Of a stretch of DNA of 64,000 bases, positions 8,791 to 18,065 are shown piece after piece. Within the stretch, counting starts at the first letter, position 1. Every line of letters starts with the position of its first letter. This stretch comes from Streptacidiphilus neutrinimicus (lineage in GTDB: Bacteria; Actinomycetota; Actinomycetes; Streptomycetales; Streptomycetaceae): NCBI RefSeq assembly GCF_000787815.1, contig NZ_BBPO01000006.1:46278-110277 (forward strand), written 5' to 3'. Position numbers and translations under genes: made by a program. The notes under the pieces are model-generated. The model was not told the DNA's origin, made no database searches, and was given only the letters and a program-made list of their open reading frames with translations.

Positions 8791-10068
8791 ATGGCTCCTG
8801 TCAGCCAGTCTGTCGCACCCGACGCCTTCGGCCCCGCCGTCGCCCTGTCCTGTCGCGAGTGCGGAGCACGCACCCCCCTCGCACCGAACTTCGCCTGCAC
8901 CGAGTGCTTCGGCCCGCTGGAGGTCGCCTACGAGCTCCCGGCCGGCGACCCGGAGGGTCTGCGCAAGCAGATCGAGAACGGCCCGAACAACATCTGGCGC
9001 TACGCCCCGCTGCTGCCGGTCTCCCCTGATGTCGCTGAGCGCCCGAGCCTGAACCCCGGCCTCACCAAGCTGGTCAAGGCGAACAACCTCGCCCGTGAGC
9101 TGGGCATCACCGGCTCGCTGCACGTCAAGGACGACTCAGGGAACCCGACCCACTCCTTCAAGGACCGGGTCGTGGCCATCGCCGTCGAGGCGGCCCGCAC
9201 CTTCGGCTTCACCACGCTCTCCTGCTCCTCCACGGGGAACCTGGCCGGCGCCGTCACCGCCGCCGCCGCCCGCACCGGCCTGCGCGCCTGCGTCTTCATC
9301 CCGCACGACCTGGAGGCCGGCAAGGTCGTCATGGCCGCGATCTACGGCGGCGACGTCGTCGGCATCGAGGGCAACTACGACGACGTGAACCGCTTCTGCT
9401 CCGAGCTGATCGGCGACCCGTCCGGTGAGGGCTGGGGCTTCGTCAACGTGAACCTGCGCCCCTACTACGGCGAGGGCTCCAAGACGCTGGCCTACGAGAT
9501 CTGCGAGCAGCTCGGCTGGCGGCTGCCGGACCAGCTGGTCATCCCGATCGCGTCCGGCTCCCAGCTGACGAAGATCGACAAGGGGCTCAAGGAGCTGATC
9601 GCCCTCGGCCTGGTCGAGGAGAAGCCCTACAAGATCTTCGGTGCCCAGGCGCAGGGCTGCTCCCCGGTCTCCGCCGCCTTCAAGGCCGGCCACGACGTGG
9701 TCCGCCCGCAGAAGCCGAACACCATCGCCAAGTCGCTGGCCATCGGCAACCCGGCCGACGGCGTCTACGTGCTCGACATCGTCAGGCGTACCGGCGGCGC
9801 GGTCGAGGACGTCACCGACGAGCAGGTCGTCGACGCGATCCGGCTGCTGGCCCGCACCGAGGGCATCTTCGCCGAGACGGCCGGTGGCGTGACCGTCGGC
9901 GTGCTGCGCAAGCTGATCGAGAGCGGTCAGCTGGACCCGGCTGCCGAGACCGTCGTCCTCAACACCGGCGACGGCCTGAAGACCCTGGAGGCCGTGGCGG
10001 ACGCCGCCCGCCCGACCGCCGTCATCCGCCCCACCCTTGACTCGTTCCGAGAGGCAGGCCTCGCATGA
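8791..10068 (+). CDS. Threonine-synthase-family PLP enzyme, probable O-phosphohomoserine-dependent homocysteine synthase
   Basis: This 425-aa fold-type II PLP enzyme starts with a zinc-ribbon-like stretch (CRECG...CTECF) and has the PLP lysine in NPTHSFKDR and the SCSSTGNLAGAV phosphate loop typical of ThrC. An upstream in-frame start at 8659 would lie inside the riboswitch and is rejected. The homology alone says threonine synthase. However, it is controlled by a SAM riboswitch and overlaps a MoaD/ThiS sulfur-carrier gene (ATGA). As I recall, such a pair in Streptomyces was reported to make homocysteine from O-phosphohomoserine (MetM/MetO). That reading fits methionine control better. A true threonine synthase remains possible. 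Confidence 0.85.
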   Translation: MAPVSQSVAPDAFGPAVALSCRECGARTPLAPNFACTECFGPLEVAYELPAGDPEGLRKQIENGPNNIWRYAPLLPVSPDVAERPSLNPGLTKLVKANNLARELGITGSLHVKDDSGNPTHSFKDRVVAIAVEAARTFGFTTLSCSSTGNLAGAVTAAAARTGLRACVFIPHDLEAGKVVMAAIYGGDVVGIEGNYDDVNRFCSELIGDPSGEGWGFVNVNLRPYYGEGSKTLAYEICEQLGWRLPDQLVIPIASGSQLTKIDKGLKELIALGLVEEKPYKIFGAQAQGCSPVSAAFKAGHDVVRPQKPNTIAKSLAIGNPADGVYVLDIVRRTGGAVEDVTDEQVVDAIRLLARTEGIFAETAGGVTVGVLRKLIESGQLDPAAETVVLNTGDGLKTLEAVADAARPTAVIRPTLDSFREAGLA

Positions 10069-10343
10069 GCGTCACCGTCCGCATCCCCACCATCCTGCGC
10101 ACCTACACGGGCGGCAACGCCGAGGTGAGCGCCGAGGGCGCGACCCTGGCCGAGGTGATCAAGGACCTGGAGGCCAACCACACCGGCATCTCGGCCCGTC
10201 TTCTGGACGACGGCGGCAAGCTGCGCCGCTTCGTGAACGTCTACGTCAACGAGGACGACGTCCGCTTCGCCGAGGGCCTGGAGACGGCCACCCCGGACGG
10301 CGCCGGCGTCTCGATCATCCCGGCGGTCGCCGGCGGCTGCTGA
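10065..10343 (+). CDS. MoaD/ThiS-family sulfur-carrier protein ending in GGC
   Basis: This 92-aa ubiquitin-fold protein starts with SVTVRIPTILRTYTGG and ends VAGGC. Sulfur carriers act through a C-terminal Gly-Gly that becomes a thiocarboxylate. Here a cysteine follows the GG, so a JAB/MPN-type peptidase would have to trim it before the carrier can be charged, as in the quinolobactin carrier whose last residues are also removed. Its start overlaps the stop of the PLP enzyme gene by ATGA, so both are made together and both fall under the SAM riboswitch. It is the likely sulfur donor for that enzyme. Neither a peptidase nor an adenylating enzyme is encoded nearby. Confidence 0.88.
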   Translation: MSVTVRIPTILRTYTGGNAEVSAEGATLAEVIKDLEANHTGISARLLDDGGKLRRFVNVYVNEDDVRFAEGLETATPDGAGVSIIPAVAGGC

Positions 10344-10369
10344 ACCCTACTGTTCGGTCAGGTGCGGAG

Positions 10370-10400
10370 GCCCGGCCACCCCTTACCGGGGTGGCCGGGC
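10370..10400 (+). terminator. Hairpin terminator after the sulfur-carrier gene
   Basis: A 13-bp perfect stem (10370-10382 with 10388-10400) closes a 5-nt loop TTACC, 27 bp after the carrier gene stop. A short T-rich stretch (cattt) follows a few bases later. It ends the riboswitch operon before the cold-shock gene. Confidence 0.8.
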
Positions 10401-10720
10401 GGCTGTCATTTCCGGAGGTTTAAGAGGAGTAGAGTGCTCCTGTCCCGTCCTACGAGACGGTTGACGTGCTCTTTTTCATTCGGCGACATGTCGGGAATCG
10501 CCCGATATGCCCGGCCCGAATCGTTCCCATTCGGCGACGCTCGCCGCTTATGTCTCATTACTCCCCGTGAGAATTGGCCGTCGAATGCTCTGTTGCTGAG
10601 GGCATCGGAGTGGATACATTCAGCGTCGGCCGAGCAACGGCACTGCACCCCGCAGCGTCCGGTTCCGGCCCGGTCCGCGGTGTGCGGACCGTGAAAGGGC
10701 CAGTAATAGGGGAGTTTGGA
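10401..10720 (+). other. Long, relatively A/T-rich leader of the cold-shock gene
   Basis: No gene is supported in this roughly 320-bp stretch. Its base composition is visibly less GC-rich than the surrounding genes, with several TTT, CATT and TTATG tracts. The 11-mer CATTCGGCGAC occurs twice (10477-10487 and 10528-10538). Long structured leaders are known for cold-shock mRNAs, so it probably holds the promoter and 5' untranslated region of the next gene. Confidence 0.5.
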
Positions 10721-10924
10721 ATGGCTCAGGGCACCGTCAAGTGGTTCAACGCGGAGAAGGGGTACGGCTTCATCGCGGTCGACGGTGGTGCGGACGTGTT
10801 CGTCCACTACAGCGCGATCCAGATGGACGGGTACCGGTCGCTCGAAGAGGGCCAGCGGGTGGAGTTCGAGATCTCGCAGGGCCAGAAGGGCCCGCAGGCC
10901 GACATGGTCAAGGTCATCGGCTGA
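10721..10924 (+). CDS. CspA-family cold-shock protein
   Basis: This 67-aa protein is a single cold-shock domain. RNP1 is KGYGFIAV and RNP2 is VFVHYSAI, after the usual [13 protein letters not shown] start. Such proteins bind single-stranded nucleic acid and melt RNA structure in the cytoplasm. The start is fixed by the domain and by the ribosome site GGGGAG, 7 nt upstream; the longer frame from 10574 is only leader read-through. A hairpin terminator follows at 11021-11059. The order PLP enzyme, sulfur carrier, cold-shock gene and groEL is, as I recall, the conserved Streptomyces order. Confidence 0.95.
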   Translation: MAQGTVKWFNAEKGYGFIAVDGGADVFVHYSAIQMDGYRSLEEGQRVEFEISQGQKGPQADMVKVIG

Positions 10925-11020
10925 AGCGCCACCACCACCGCTGACTCGGCAGCGATCGCTGACTGAATCAGGACCCGCAGAGCTCGTTCCAGACGAAACG
11001 ATGCATCCACGCAGGTCTTT

Positions 11021-11059
11021 CGAAGGACCCCTGCCCCGTTCGCGGGCCGGGGTCCTTCG
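11021..11059 (+). terminator. Hairpin terminator after the cold-shock gene
   Basis: An 11-bp perfect stem, CGAAGGACCCC (11021-11031) with its complement at 11049-11059, closes a GC-rich loop and is followed by tcttgt. It lies 96 bp after the cold-shock stop and before the groEL operator. Confidence 0.75.
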
Positions 11060-11094
11060 TCTTGTCCCGGGAGTCGCCGGGTTCGGGTGAGCTG

Positions 11095-11139
11095 CTTGCA
11101 CTCGACGGGGTCGAGTGCTAATCATTGGCGTTAGCACTC
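11095..11139 (+). promoter_or_regulatory. CIRCE operator (HrcA site) with an extra third half-site
   Basis: CTTGCACTC (11095-11103), 9 nt, then GAGTGCTAA (11113-11121) match the CIRCE element TTAGCACTC-N9-GAGTGCTAA with two changes in the left arm. A further perfect half-site TTAGCACTC (11131-11139) follows after exactly 9 nt. The block lies 136 bp upstream of the groEL start, where HrcA repression is expected. Established for the family: HrcA binds CIRCE and is released on heat stress. Confidence 0.9.
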
Positions 11140-11154
11140 TGAGGTAGAGAGTGA

Positions 11155-12894
<1,740 letters not shown>

Positions 12895-12917
12895 TCCTGA
12901 CGGGTCACGAGTTCTCA

Positions 12918-12961
12918 AGGCGGCCATCCGACCCGTGAGGGTCGGGTGGCCGCCTGCTTTT
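12918..12961 (+). terminator. Rho-independent terminator of groEL
   Basis: A 17-bp stem (12918-12934 with 12939-12955, one G-T pair) with a GTGA loop is followed by TGCTTTT. It begins 24 bp after the groEL stop and is among the clearest intrinsic terminators in the window. Confidence 0.92.
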
Positions 12962-13027
12962 CGTCGCCCTGTGGGAACGGTGCGCCCCTGGGGTCGGCGC
13001 ATCGTCCCTCTGAGAGAGACTGGCGGT

Positions 13028-13384
13028 ATGGAGACTGCACTGGAGACGGCCCTGCACGGGGCGCGGAGCGCGCTGCTGAGGGATCTGACCGCGAGGGACG
13101 TCGCGGATGCCGCGATCGTCTCGGTGCTGGAGGACGCGATCGCGCAGCGGCGGTGGTGGGTCGAGCAGTGGCCGGACGGGGTGGACTACCTGCTGGGGCT
13201 GGTCGCGCAGGACGTGCAGGACGCGCTGCTCGAGGGCTGGGGCCGCTGGCCGCTGTGCACGGAGTGCGCCGCTGAGGGGGATCCGCACGCGCTCGCCGTC
13301 GAGCCCGAGCTCGGGCCGGATCCGCACTGGGTCTGCGGCAAGGAGGGGCGAGCCGTCGCGGCCGTCGGCGAGCTCGCGCCGTGA
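13028..13384 (+). CDS. Hypothetical protein with a CxxC...C cluster
   Basis: The ATG at 13028 (preceded by GAGAGAG) opens a 118-aa frame; the longer frame from 12878 would run through the groEL terminator. The N-terminal two-thirds is predicted helical and acidic (LEDAIAQRRWWVEQWPDG). The last third has CTEC and a later HWVCG, a possible metal-binding knuckle. I do not recognise a family. The stop overlaps the next start by GTGA, so it is coupled to the DUF4031 gene. Confidence 0.7.
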   Translation: METALETALHGARSALLRDLTARDVADAAIVSVLEDAIAQRRWWVEQWPDGVDYLLGLVAQDVQDALLEGWGRWPLCTECAAEGDPHALAVEPELGPDPHWVCGKEGRAVAAVGELAP

Positions 13385-13638
13385 TCCTCATCGACCCTCC
13401 GACCTGGCCCGGCCACGGCCGGCTCTGGTCGCACCTGGTCTCCGACGCCTCGTACGACGAGCTGCACGCGTTCGCGCGCCTGCTGGGCGTGCCCGAGCGC
13501 GGCTTCGAGCGCGACCACTACGACGTGCCGGAGCGGCTGTACGCGCAGGCGCTCGCGCTCGGGGCGACCCCGGTGCGCAGCCGCGAGATCGTCGCCCGGC
13601 TCTCGGCCGCCGGTCTGCGGCGGCCCAAGCACCGGTAG
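13381..13638 (+). CDS. DUF4031 family small protein
   Basis: This 85-aa protein starts with MILIDPPTWPGHGRLWSHL, the signature of DUF4031, a small actinobacterial and proteobacterial family of unknown function. The segment LWSHLVSDASYDELHAFARL and the basic C-terminus RRPKHR are also typical. The GTG start overlaps the stop of the preceding gene. Its own stop codon lies within the left arm of a hairpin that also serves the convergent gene. Confidence 0.85.
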   Translation: MILIDPPTWPGHGRLWSHLVSDASYDELHAFARLLGVPERGFERDHYDVPERLYAQALALGATPVRSREIVARLSAAGLRRPKHR

Positions 13639-13657
13639 CGGCGGCGAGCCGCTACCG
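13633..13657. terminator. Bidirectional hairpin carrying both stop codons
   Basis: The 10-bp perfect arms CGGTAGCGGC (13633-13642) and GCCGCTACCG (13648-13657) flank a 5-nt loop. The plus-strand TAG of the DUF4031 gene (13636-13638) lies in the left arm and the minus-strand TAG of the facing gene (13652-13654) in the right arm. Only 13 bp separate the two genes. Confidence 0.7.
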
Positions 13658-14116
13658 CATCAGCTTCTGCGCGGTGAGCCAGCTGCGCAGCTCCTCCAGC
13701 TGCACTTCGCTGAGAACGCGGGCCGGGATGGCCCGGGTGCGGACCGTCTGGGTGCCCTCGACCACGAGCCAGCCCCGCCGCAGCTGCACGCGGCGCACCG
13801 CGGGCCAGCGGATCTGCGTCGACTGGAACTGGTCGCGCATCGACAGTCCGACGTCGGTGAAGCGCAGGTTGGTCGGAGAGCCGGGCCGGGGCAGGTTCCG
13901 CAGGGCGTAGCGGATCCCGTACACCGTCCAGGCCAGGCAGAGGACGCCGACGAGGGCGAGCGTCCCGCGCGCGGGATGCGCGGCGCCCGGTAGGGCCGCG
14001 ACCACCACCGAGGTGAGTCCCACGAGCAGTGCGGCCACGACGTAGACGCCCTGCTGGCGCAGCCAGTAGCGGCGTGCTTCGCCGTGCTGGTACTCGAACT
14101 CGGTCTCGATATCCAT
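13652..14116 (-). CDS. Two-helix membrane protein with PH/YcxB-like domain
   Basis: This 154-aa protein starts with the short strand ETEFEYQHGEARRYW. Two hydrophobic helices follow (about residues 22-40 and 48-66), then a soluble PH-like C-terminal half (SMRDQFQSTQIRWPAVRRVQ, then GWLVVEGTQT), the arrangement of the YcxB-like family of unknown function. I chose the ATG at 14116 because the family usually starts near the EFEY strand and G-rich sequence lies upstream. A GTG at 14146 that overlaps the HD-gene stop (GTGA) is a strong alternative and would add 10 residues. It is probably co-transcribed with the HD gene. Confidence 0.75.
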   Translation of the reverse strand: MDIETEFEYQHGEARRYWLRQQGVYVVAALLVGLTSVVVAALPGAAHPARGTLALVGVLCLAWTVYGIRYALRNLPRPGSPTNLRFTDVGLSMRDQFQSTQIRWPAVRRVQLRRGWLVVEGTQTVRTRAIPARVLSEVQLEELRSWLTAQKLMR

Positions 14117-14142
14117 GCACCCCACCCGGCAGCCCAAGGGAC

Positions 14143-14814
14143 TCACGTAACGGGCGGCACCTTATCGCGCAACCGTGCAAGCTCGGAACGGAGGTTCGTT
14201 TCCGCGCGGGGTCCGAAGGTGGCCTGGGCGGCTTGGGTCCGGTACAGGGAGGGCTTCTTGGTGAGCAACTGCTCCAGGATCGCGGCCCGGCCCTGGCGGA
14301 AGTCCTCCTCGGGGACGAACGCGTACTCGGCGCGGACCGCCGCCGTGTACCCGGCGTAGACCTGCGGGGGAGCGCCGAGGATGGCCAGGTCGGCGTCGCA
14401 CAGCACCTCGCCGTTGCGGTCGTCCGGGGCCGGATCGTGCGTGGCCGTCAGCCGCACCAGGCGGGCCACCTCGGCGATGGCCTCGTCGGAGACGCCCAGC
14501 TCCGGCAGCACCTTCTCGGCCAGCCGCGCGCTGCGTTCCTCGTTCTCGCTGCGGTCCGGGGCGTAGATCGCGTCGTGGAACCAGGCGGCGAGGCGCACCA
14601 GGTCGGCGTCGTCGGCGTGGCCGGCCAGCCGGTCGATCACCTGCAGCGTCGCGGCGAGGTGGCGCAGGGTGTGGTACTTGCGCTGCGGTTCCGACCAGCG
14701 CCGCAGCAGATGCTCGCCGTAGGGCTCCGCCTCCGGCGCTGCGAAGAGCGCGGTCCAGCGGGTGAGCAGAGCCTCGGCGAGGTTCTGGTCGGGATGCGAC
14801 GACGACTCGGGCAT
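14143..14814 (-). CDS. HD-domain phosphohydrolase (COG4339-like)
   Basis: This 223-aa protein has the spaced metal ligands of the HD superfamily: H in KYHTLRHLAA, the HD pair in AAWFHDAIY, H in LTATHDPAP, and D in EVLCDADLAILG. The segment APDRSENEERSA is typical of the predicted metal-dependent phosphohydrolases of COG4339. The substrate is unknown, possibly a nucleotide or another phosphate ester. It is the first gene of a minus-strand pair with the PH/YcxB-like protein and divergent from cutC. Confidence 0.85.
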   Translation of the reverse strand: MPESSSHPDQNLAEALLTRWTALFAAPEAEPYGEHLLRRWSEPQRKYHTLRHLAATLQVIDRLAGHADDADLVRLAAWFHDAIYAPDRSENEERSARLAEKVLPELGVSDEAIAEVARLVRLTATHDPAPDDRNGEVLCDADLAILGAPPQVYAGYTAAVRAEYAFVPEEDFRQGRAAILEQLLTKKPSLYRTQAAQATFGPRAETNLRSELARLRDKVPPVT

Positions 14815-14912
14815 AGGGACATTGTGGTACGGACGCCGCCCCGTTCGCTGGCGATGCGTCGTAAGCCGCGCCGTCGCTGTCGCCGCGTCGCGCCAACGGC
14901 TAGGGTGTCCGT

Positions 14913-14928
14913 ATTGGACTAGACCTGT
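14913..14928 (+). promoter_or_regulatory. Possible DasR-responsive element (dre) before cutC
   Basis: The sequence ATTGGACTAGACCTGT (14913-14928) agrees at 14 of 16 positions with the DasR consensus A(C/T)TGGTCTAGACCA(G/C)T that I recall for streptomycetes. It lies 36 bp upstream of the cutC ATG. DasR is the GntR-type repressor of N-acetylglucosamine genes. Binding here is inference from the motif only. Confidence 0.5.
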
Positions 14929-14963
14929 TGGTCCGTTTTCGGAGCGGAGCAGAGAGGCTGCAC

Positions 14964-15668
14964 ATGAGCGATCGGGCGATCTTCGAGGTCATCGCGACGT
15001 CCGCGGAGGACGCCGTCGCGGCCGCGGCGGGAGGGGCCGACCGCCTGGAACTCGCCGGCGAGATGGCGGCCGACGGGCTCACGCCCGACCTCGCCGAGTT
15101 CGTCCGGATCAGGGCCGCGGTGCACGTGCCGCTGCGGGTCATGCTCCGCGACGGCGACGGCTTCGTGGTCCGCGACCTCGACGCGCTCTGCGCGAAGGCG
15201 CAGGCGCTGCGCGCGGAGGGGGCGGAGGAGTTCGTCCTCGGCTTCCTCACTCCCGAGGGGGAGCTCGACCTGGCGTCGGTGCGCACCCTGCTGGACGCCA
15301 TCCCCGGCTGCCGGTGGACCTTCCACCGCGCGCTGGACAACGCGGCCTCCCGCGAGGACGTCCGCGCGGCGATCGACGGCCTCCCCGGCCTGGACACCGT
15401 GCTCACCGCCGGCAGCAGCGCGGGCGTGGCCTCGGGCATGGACGTCCTCGCGCAGGAGGCGTCCCGCGCGGGCGCCCCCGGCTACCGCCCGCGGATCCTC
15501 GTCGGCGGCGGCCTCAAGACCCCGCACATCCCGCGCCTCCGCGCGGCGGGCATCGACGGCTTCCACGTCGGCACGATGGTCCGCAGCGCGGGCTGGACCA
15601 GCCCGCTGGACGCCGGCCTCGTCCAGCAGTGGCGCCGCCTGCTCGACGCCGAGCCCGTCGCCGCGTAG
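14964..15668 (+). CDS. cutC: CutC family protein
   Basis: This 234-aa TIM-barrel protein matches CutC along its length: IFEVIATSAEDAVAAAAGGA at the start, GLTPDLA, a central MLRDGDGF, FHRALDNA, and the phosphate-binding-like ILVGGGLKTPHIP and HVGTMVR near the end. The family was named for copper homeostasis in E. coli, but a direct copper role is disputed and the reaction is unknown. The ATG at 14964 has AGAGAGG upstream; the frame from 14928 would include the promoter. The DasR-like site just upstream hints at a link to amino-sugar use. A repeat fragment follows. Confidence 0.88.
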   Translation: MSDRAIFEVIATSAEDAVAAAAGGADRLELAGEMAADGLTPDLAEFVRIRAAVHVPLRVMLRDGDGFVVRDLDALCAKAQALRAEGAEEFVLGFLTPEGELDLASVRTLLDAIPGCRWTFHRALDNAASREDVRAAIDGLPGLDTVLTAGSSAGVASGMDVLAQEASRAGAPGYRPRILVGGGLKTPHIPRLRAAGIDGFHVGTMVRSAGWTSPLDAGLVQQWRRLLDAEPVAA

Positions 15669-15693
15669 CTGATACGCGGGCTCGCGAACGCGG

Positions 15694-15715
15694 GGGGCCG
15701 CACATCAGCGGAGCC
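15694..15715 (-). repeat. Short fragment of the intergenic repeat family
   Basis: The 22 bases here, read on the minus strand, match 20 of 22 bases of the 5' part of the repeat copy near 28353-28374. Like the long copies it lies between convergent genes (cutC and helD). It may be a remnant of a longer element. Confidence 0.55.
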
Positions 15716-15749
15716 TGGCGCCCTGAGGCAGGCAACTGGCCCTTCGGGG

Positions 15750-17870
15750 TTACCCGAGCGCCGTCGGCAGGGGGCGGGTGTGGAGGACGTCGAGGCCGGA
15801 GACGGCGCGGGTGAGGCAGACGTAGAGGCGGCGCAGGCCCGTGCGGAGGTCCGCCTCACCGTCGACGATGGCGGCGGGTTCGTCGAGGACCACGTAGTCG
15901 TACTCGAGGCCCTTGGCCAGTGACGCCGGGACCAGGGTGAGCCTGCTCTCCGCGTTCGTCTCCGTTCCGGGCTCCAGATACGGCAGCCCGGCTGCCGTCA
16001 GCGCCGCGCCGAGGACCGGGATCCGGGCGTCCGCGGCGACCAGGCCGATGCTGCCCTCGTGCCGCAGTGAGGCCTGGACCGCCGTCACGACGGCGTCGGT
16101 CAGGGCCGGCGGGGTCGCCGGGGCGAGCGCGGAGGCGGCGTCCAGCGCGTCCGCGTCCTGCGGCGCGGTGGAGCCGTCCACGCGACGGATGGTCAGCGTG
16201 TCGGCCGCGGTGCGGATCGAGGTCGCGGGCGCCAGGCCGGGCGCGATCGCGGGGAGGAGCCGGGAGGCGTAGTCGATGACCTCGCCGGGGACGCGGAAGC
16301 CGGTCGTCAGCTCCTCCACGCGCGAGCCGGGCTTGCCCAGGTGGTGCAGGGCGGTCGCCCACGAGTCGGTGGACCACGACGTCGTGCCCTGCGCGATGTC
16401 GCCCAGGATCGTCGCCGAACCCGTCGTGCAGCGTCGTCCCACCGCGCGGTACTGCATGGGGGAGAGGTCCTGCGCCTCGTCGAGGACGACATGGCCGAGC
16501 GAGGAGGTCCGCTCGACCAGGTCGCGCGCCTCGTCGACGAGGGTCGCGTCGGCGGGCGTCCACGGAGCGGTCTTGACGCTCCGGCCGGGCTTGGGCCACA
16601 GCACCGTCGCCTGCTCCTCCGGCGTCAGCAGACCCTCGGCGCACTGCGCCAGGAACTCCGGCTCGGAGAGCAGCCGCAGCACCAGCTTGGCCGGGTCCAC
16701 CGGCGGCCACAGCGCCTTGGCGGTCGCCTTCACGGCGGGGTTGCGCGCGACGGCGTCCTGGACGCGGTCGTCGGGGGCCTCGCCCGCCTGCTCCATCTTC
16801 ACCAGCACGGCGTGCGCGATCCGCTGCGGGAGCGCGGCCTGGGCCGCGCCGTAGCGGATGTCGCGGTCCATCAGCTCGCGGACGATCTCCTCCAGTTCGT
16901 AGGAGGCGACGCGCCAGCGGCGCGAGCCGCGGACCACGACGCAGCCCTCCGTCGGCAGGGTGATGCCGGACCGGACGGCGCGGCGCAGCACCTCCGCCAT
17001 CCGCGCGTCGCCCTTGAGCCGGGCCGCCTCGGTGGAGTCCTCGCCGCGCAGCGGGACGTGGGCGACGAGCTCCTCGACGGTGGCCTGGGCGACGTCCAAC
17101 TCGCCCAGCGCCGGCAGGACCTGCTCGATGTAGTGGAGGAAGGACCGGTTCGGGCCGATGACGAGGGTGCCGGTGCGGGCGAGGCGCTCGCGGTGGGCGT
17201 AGAGCAGGTAGGCGACACGGTGCAGGCCGACGGCGGTCTTCCCGGTGCCGGGCGCCCCCTGGACGCAGACCGTGCCGTGCACGTCGGCGCGGACGATCTC
17301 GTCCTGCTCGGGCTGGATCGTCGCGACGATGTCGCGCATCGGGCCGACGCGCGGGCGCTCGATCTCCGCCGTGAGCAGCGCGCTGGCGCCCTGCTGCTCC
17401 TCCGGGTCGGTGAGGTGCTCGTCCTCGTAGGCGGTCAACTCGCCGCCGGTGTAGCCGAAGCGGCGGCGCAGCCCCACGTCCATCGGGTCCTTCTTGCTGG
17501 CCCGGTAGAAGGTCTGGGAGACGGGCGCGCGCCAGTCGATGACCATCGGGTCGCCGTCGCCGTCGTGGACGTGACGCCGGCCGATGTAGAACTGCTCGCC
17601 GTCGCCGCCCTCCGCCAGATCCGCGCCGGGCGCGGTCAGGAAGTCGAGCCGGCCGAAGAAGAGGGGGGTGTCGGCGAGGTCGGCCAGGGCCTTGATGCGG
17701 TCGTCGATCTCCCGGGCGAGGATCGCGGCGTTGACCCAGTTGCCGGTCACGTCCTTGATGTCGAGCGCCTCCACGTCCTCGCGCATGGCGCGCAGCGCGG
17801 CCCGGGAGGAGGCGAGATGGGCGCGCTCGCGATCGAGCGGGTTCGTGGGGGCGGGGGTGTGCGCAGGCAC
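15750..17870 (-). CDS. helD: HelD-like RNA polymerase-recycling helicase/ATPase
   Basis: This 706-aa protein is a superfamily 1 (UvrD-like) ATPase of the HelD type. It starts with a charged coiled-coil-like arm (LASSRAALRAMREDVEALD), then IDWRAPVSQTFYRAS, Walker A QGAPGTGKTAVGLHR, the Walker B segment VVLDEAQDLSPMQYR, TTGFRVPGEVIDYASR, and the late LVPASLAKGLEYDYVVLDEP and YVCLTRA motifs. HelD frees stalled RNA polymerase from DNA, and class II HelD occurs in actinobacteria. I chose the GTG at 17870 (GGGAAGG upstream). The 52-residue extension to 18026 has no family match. Confidence 0.9.
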   Translation of the reverse strand: MPAHTPAPTNPLDRERAHLASSRAALRAMREDVEALDIKDVTGNWVNAAILAREIDDRIKALADLADTPLFFGRLDFLTAPGADLAEGGDGEQFYIGRRHVHDGDGDPMVIDWRAPVSQTFYRASKKDPMDVGLRRRFGYTGGELTAYEDEHLTDPEEQQGASALLTAEIERPRVGPMRDIVATIQPEQDEIVRADVHGTVCVQGAPGTGKTAVGLHRVAYLLYAHRERLARTGTLVIGPNRSFLHYIEQVLPALGELDVAQATVEELVAHVPLRGEDSTEAARLKGDARMAEVLRRAVRSGITLPTEGCVVVRGSRRWRVASYELEEIVRELMDRDIRYGAAQAALPQRIAHAVLVKMEQAGEAPDDRVQDAVARNPAVKATAKALWPPVDPAKLVLRLLSEPEFLAQCAEGLLTPEEQATVLWPKPGRSVKTAPWTPADATLVDEARDLVERTSSLGHVVLDEAQDLSPMQYRAVGRRCTTGSATILGDIAQGTTSWSTDSWATALHHLGKPGSRVEELTTGFRVPGEVIDYASRLLPAIAPGLAPATSIRTAADTLTIRRVDGSTAPQDADALDAASALAPATPPALTDAVVTAVQASLRHEGSIGLVAADARIPVLGAALTAAGLPYLEPGTETNAESRLTLVPASLAKGLEYDYVVLDEPAAIVDGEADLRTGLRRLYVCLTRAVSGLDVLHTRPLPTALG

Positions 17871-18065
17871 GGAGGAGCCTTCCCGGCTGCGGAACACCGG
17901 GGGTGTCCGGCGCGCAGCGGTCTCAAAAGTCTGCGGTGGAATTTGAGAGCCACCCGGTTTCCGTCCGGGCGGCGCCTCCCCACGTGCGTCCCCGGGGAGG
18001 CGGCAGACCGGACACCCTATACCCACGAACGACCGGTGGGCGAATCCCTTTTTATCCAGCGGATA

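Noticed and set aside
10406..11137. Minus-strand frame across the cold-shock gene
   Set aside because: It covers a certain cold-shock gene, a terminator and the CIRCE element; it is a shadow.
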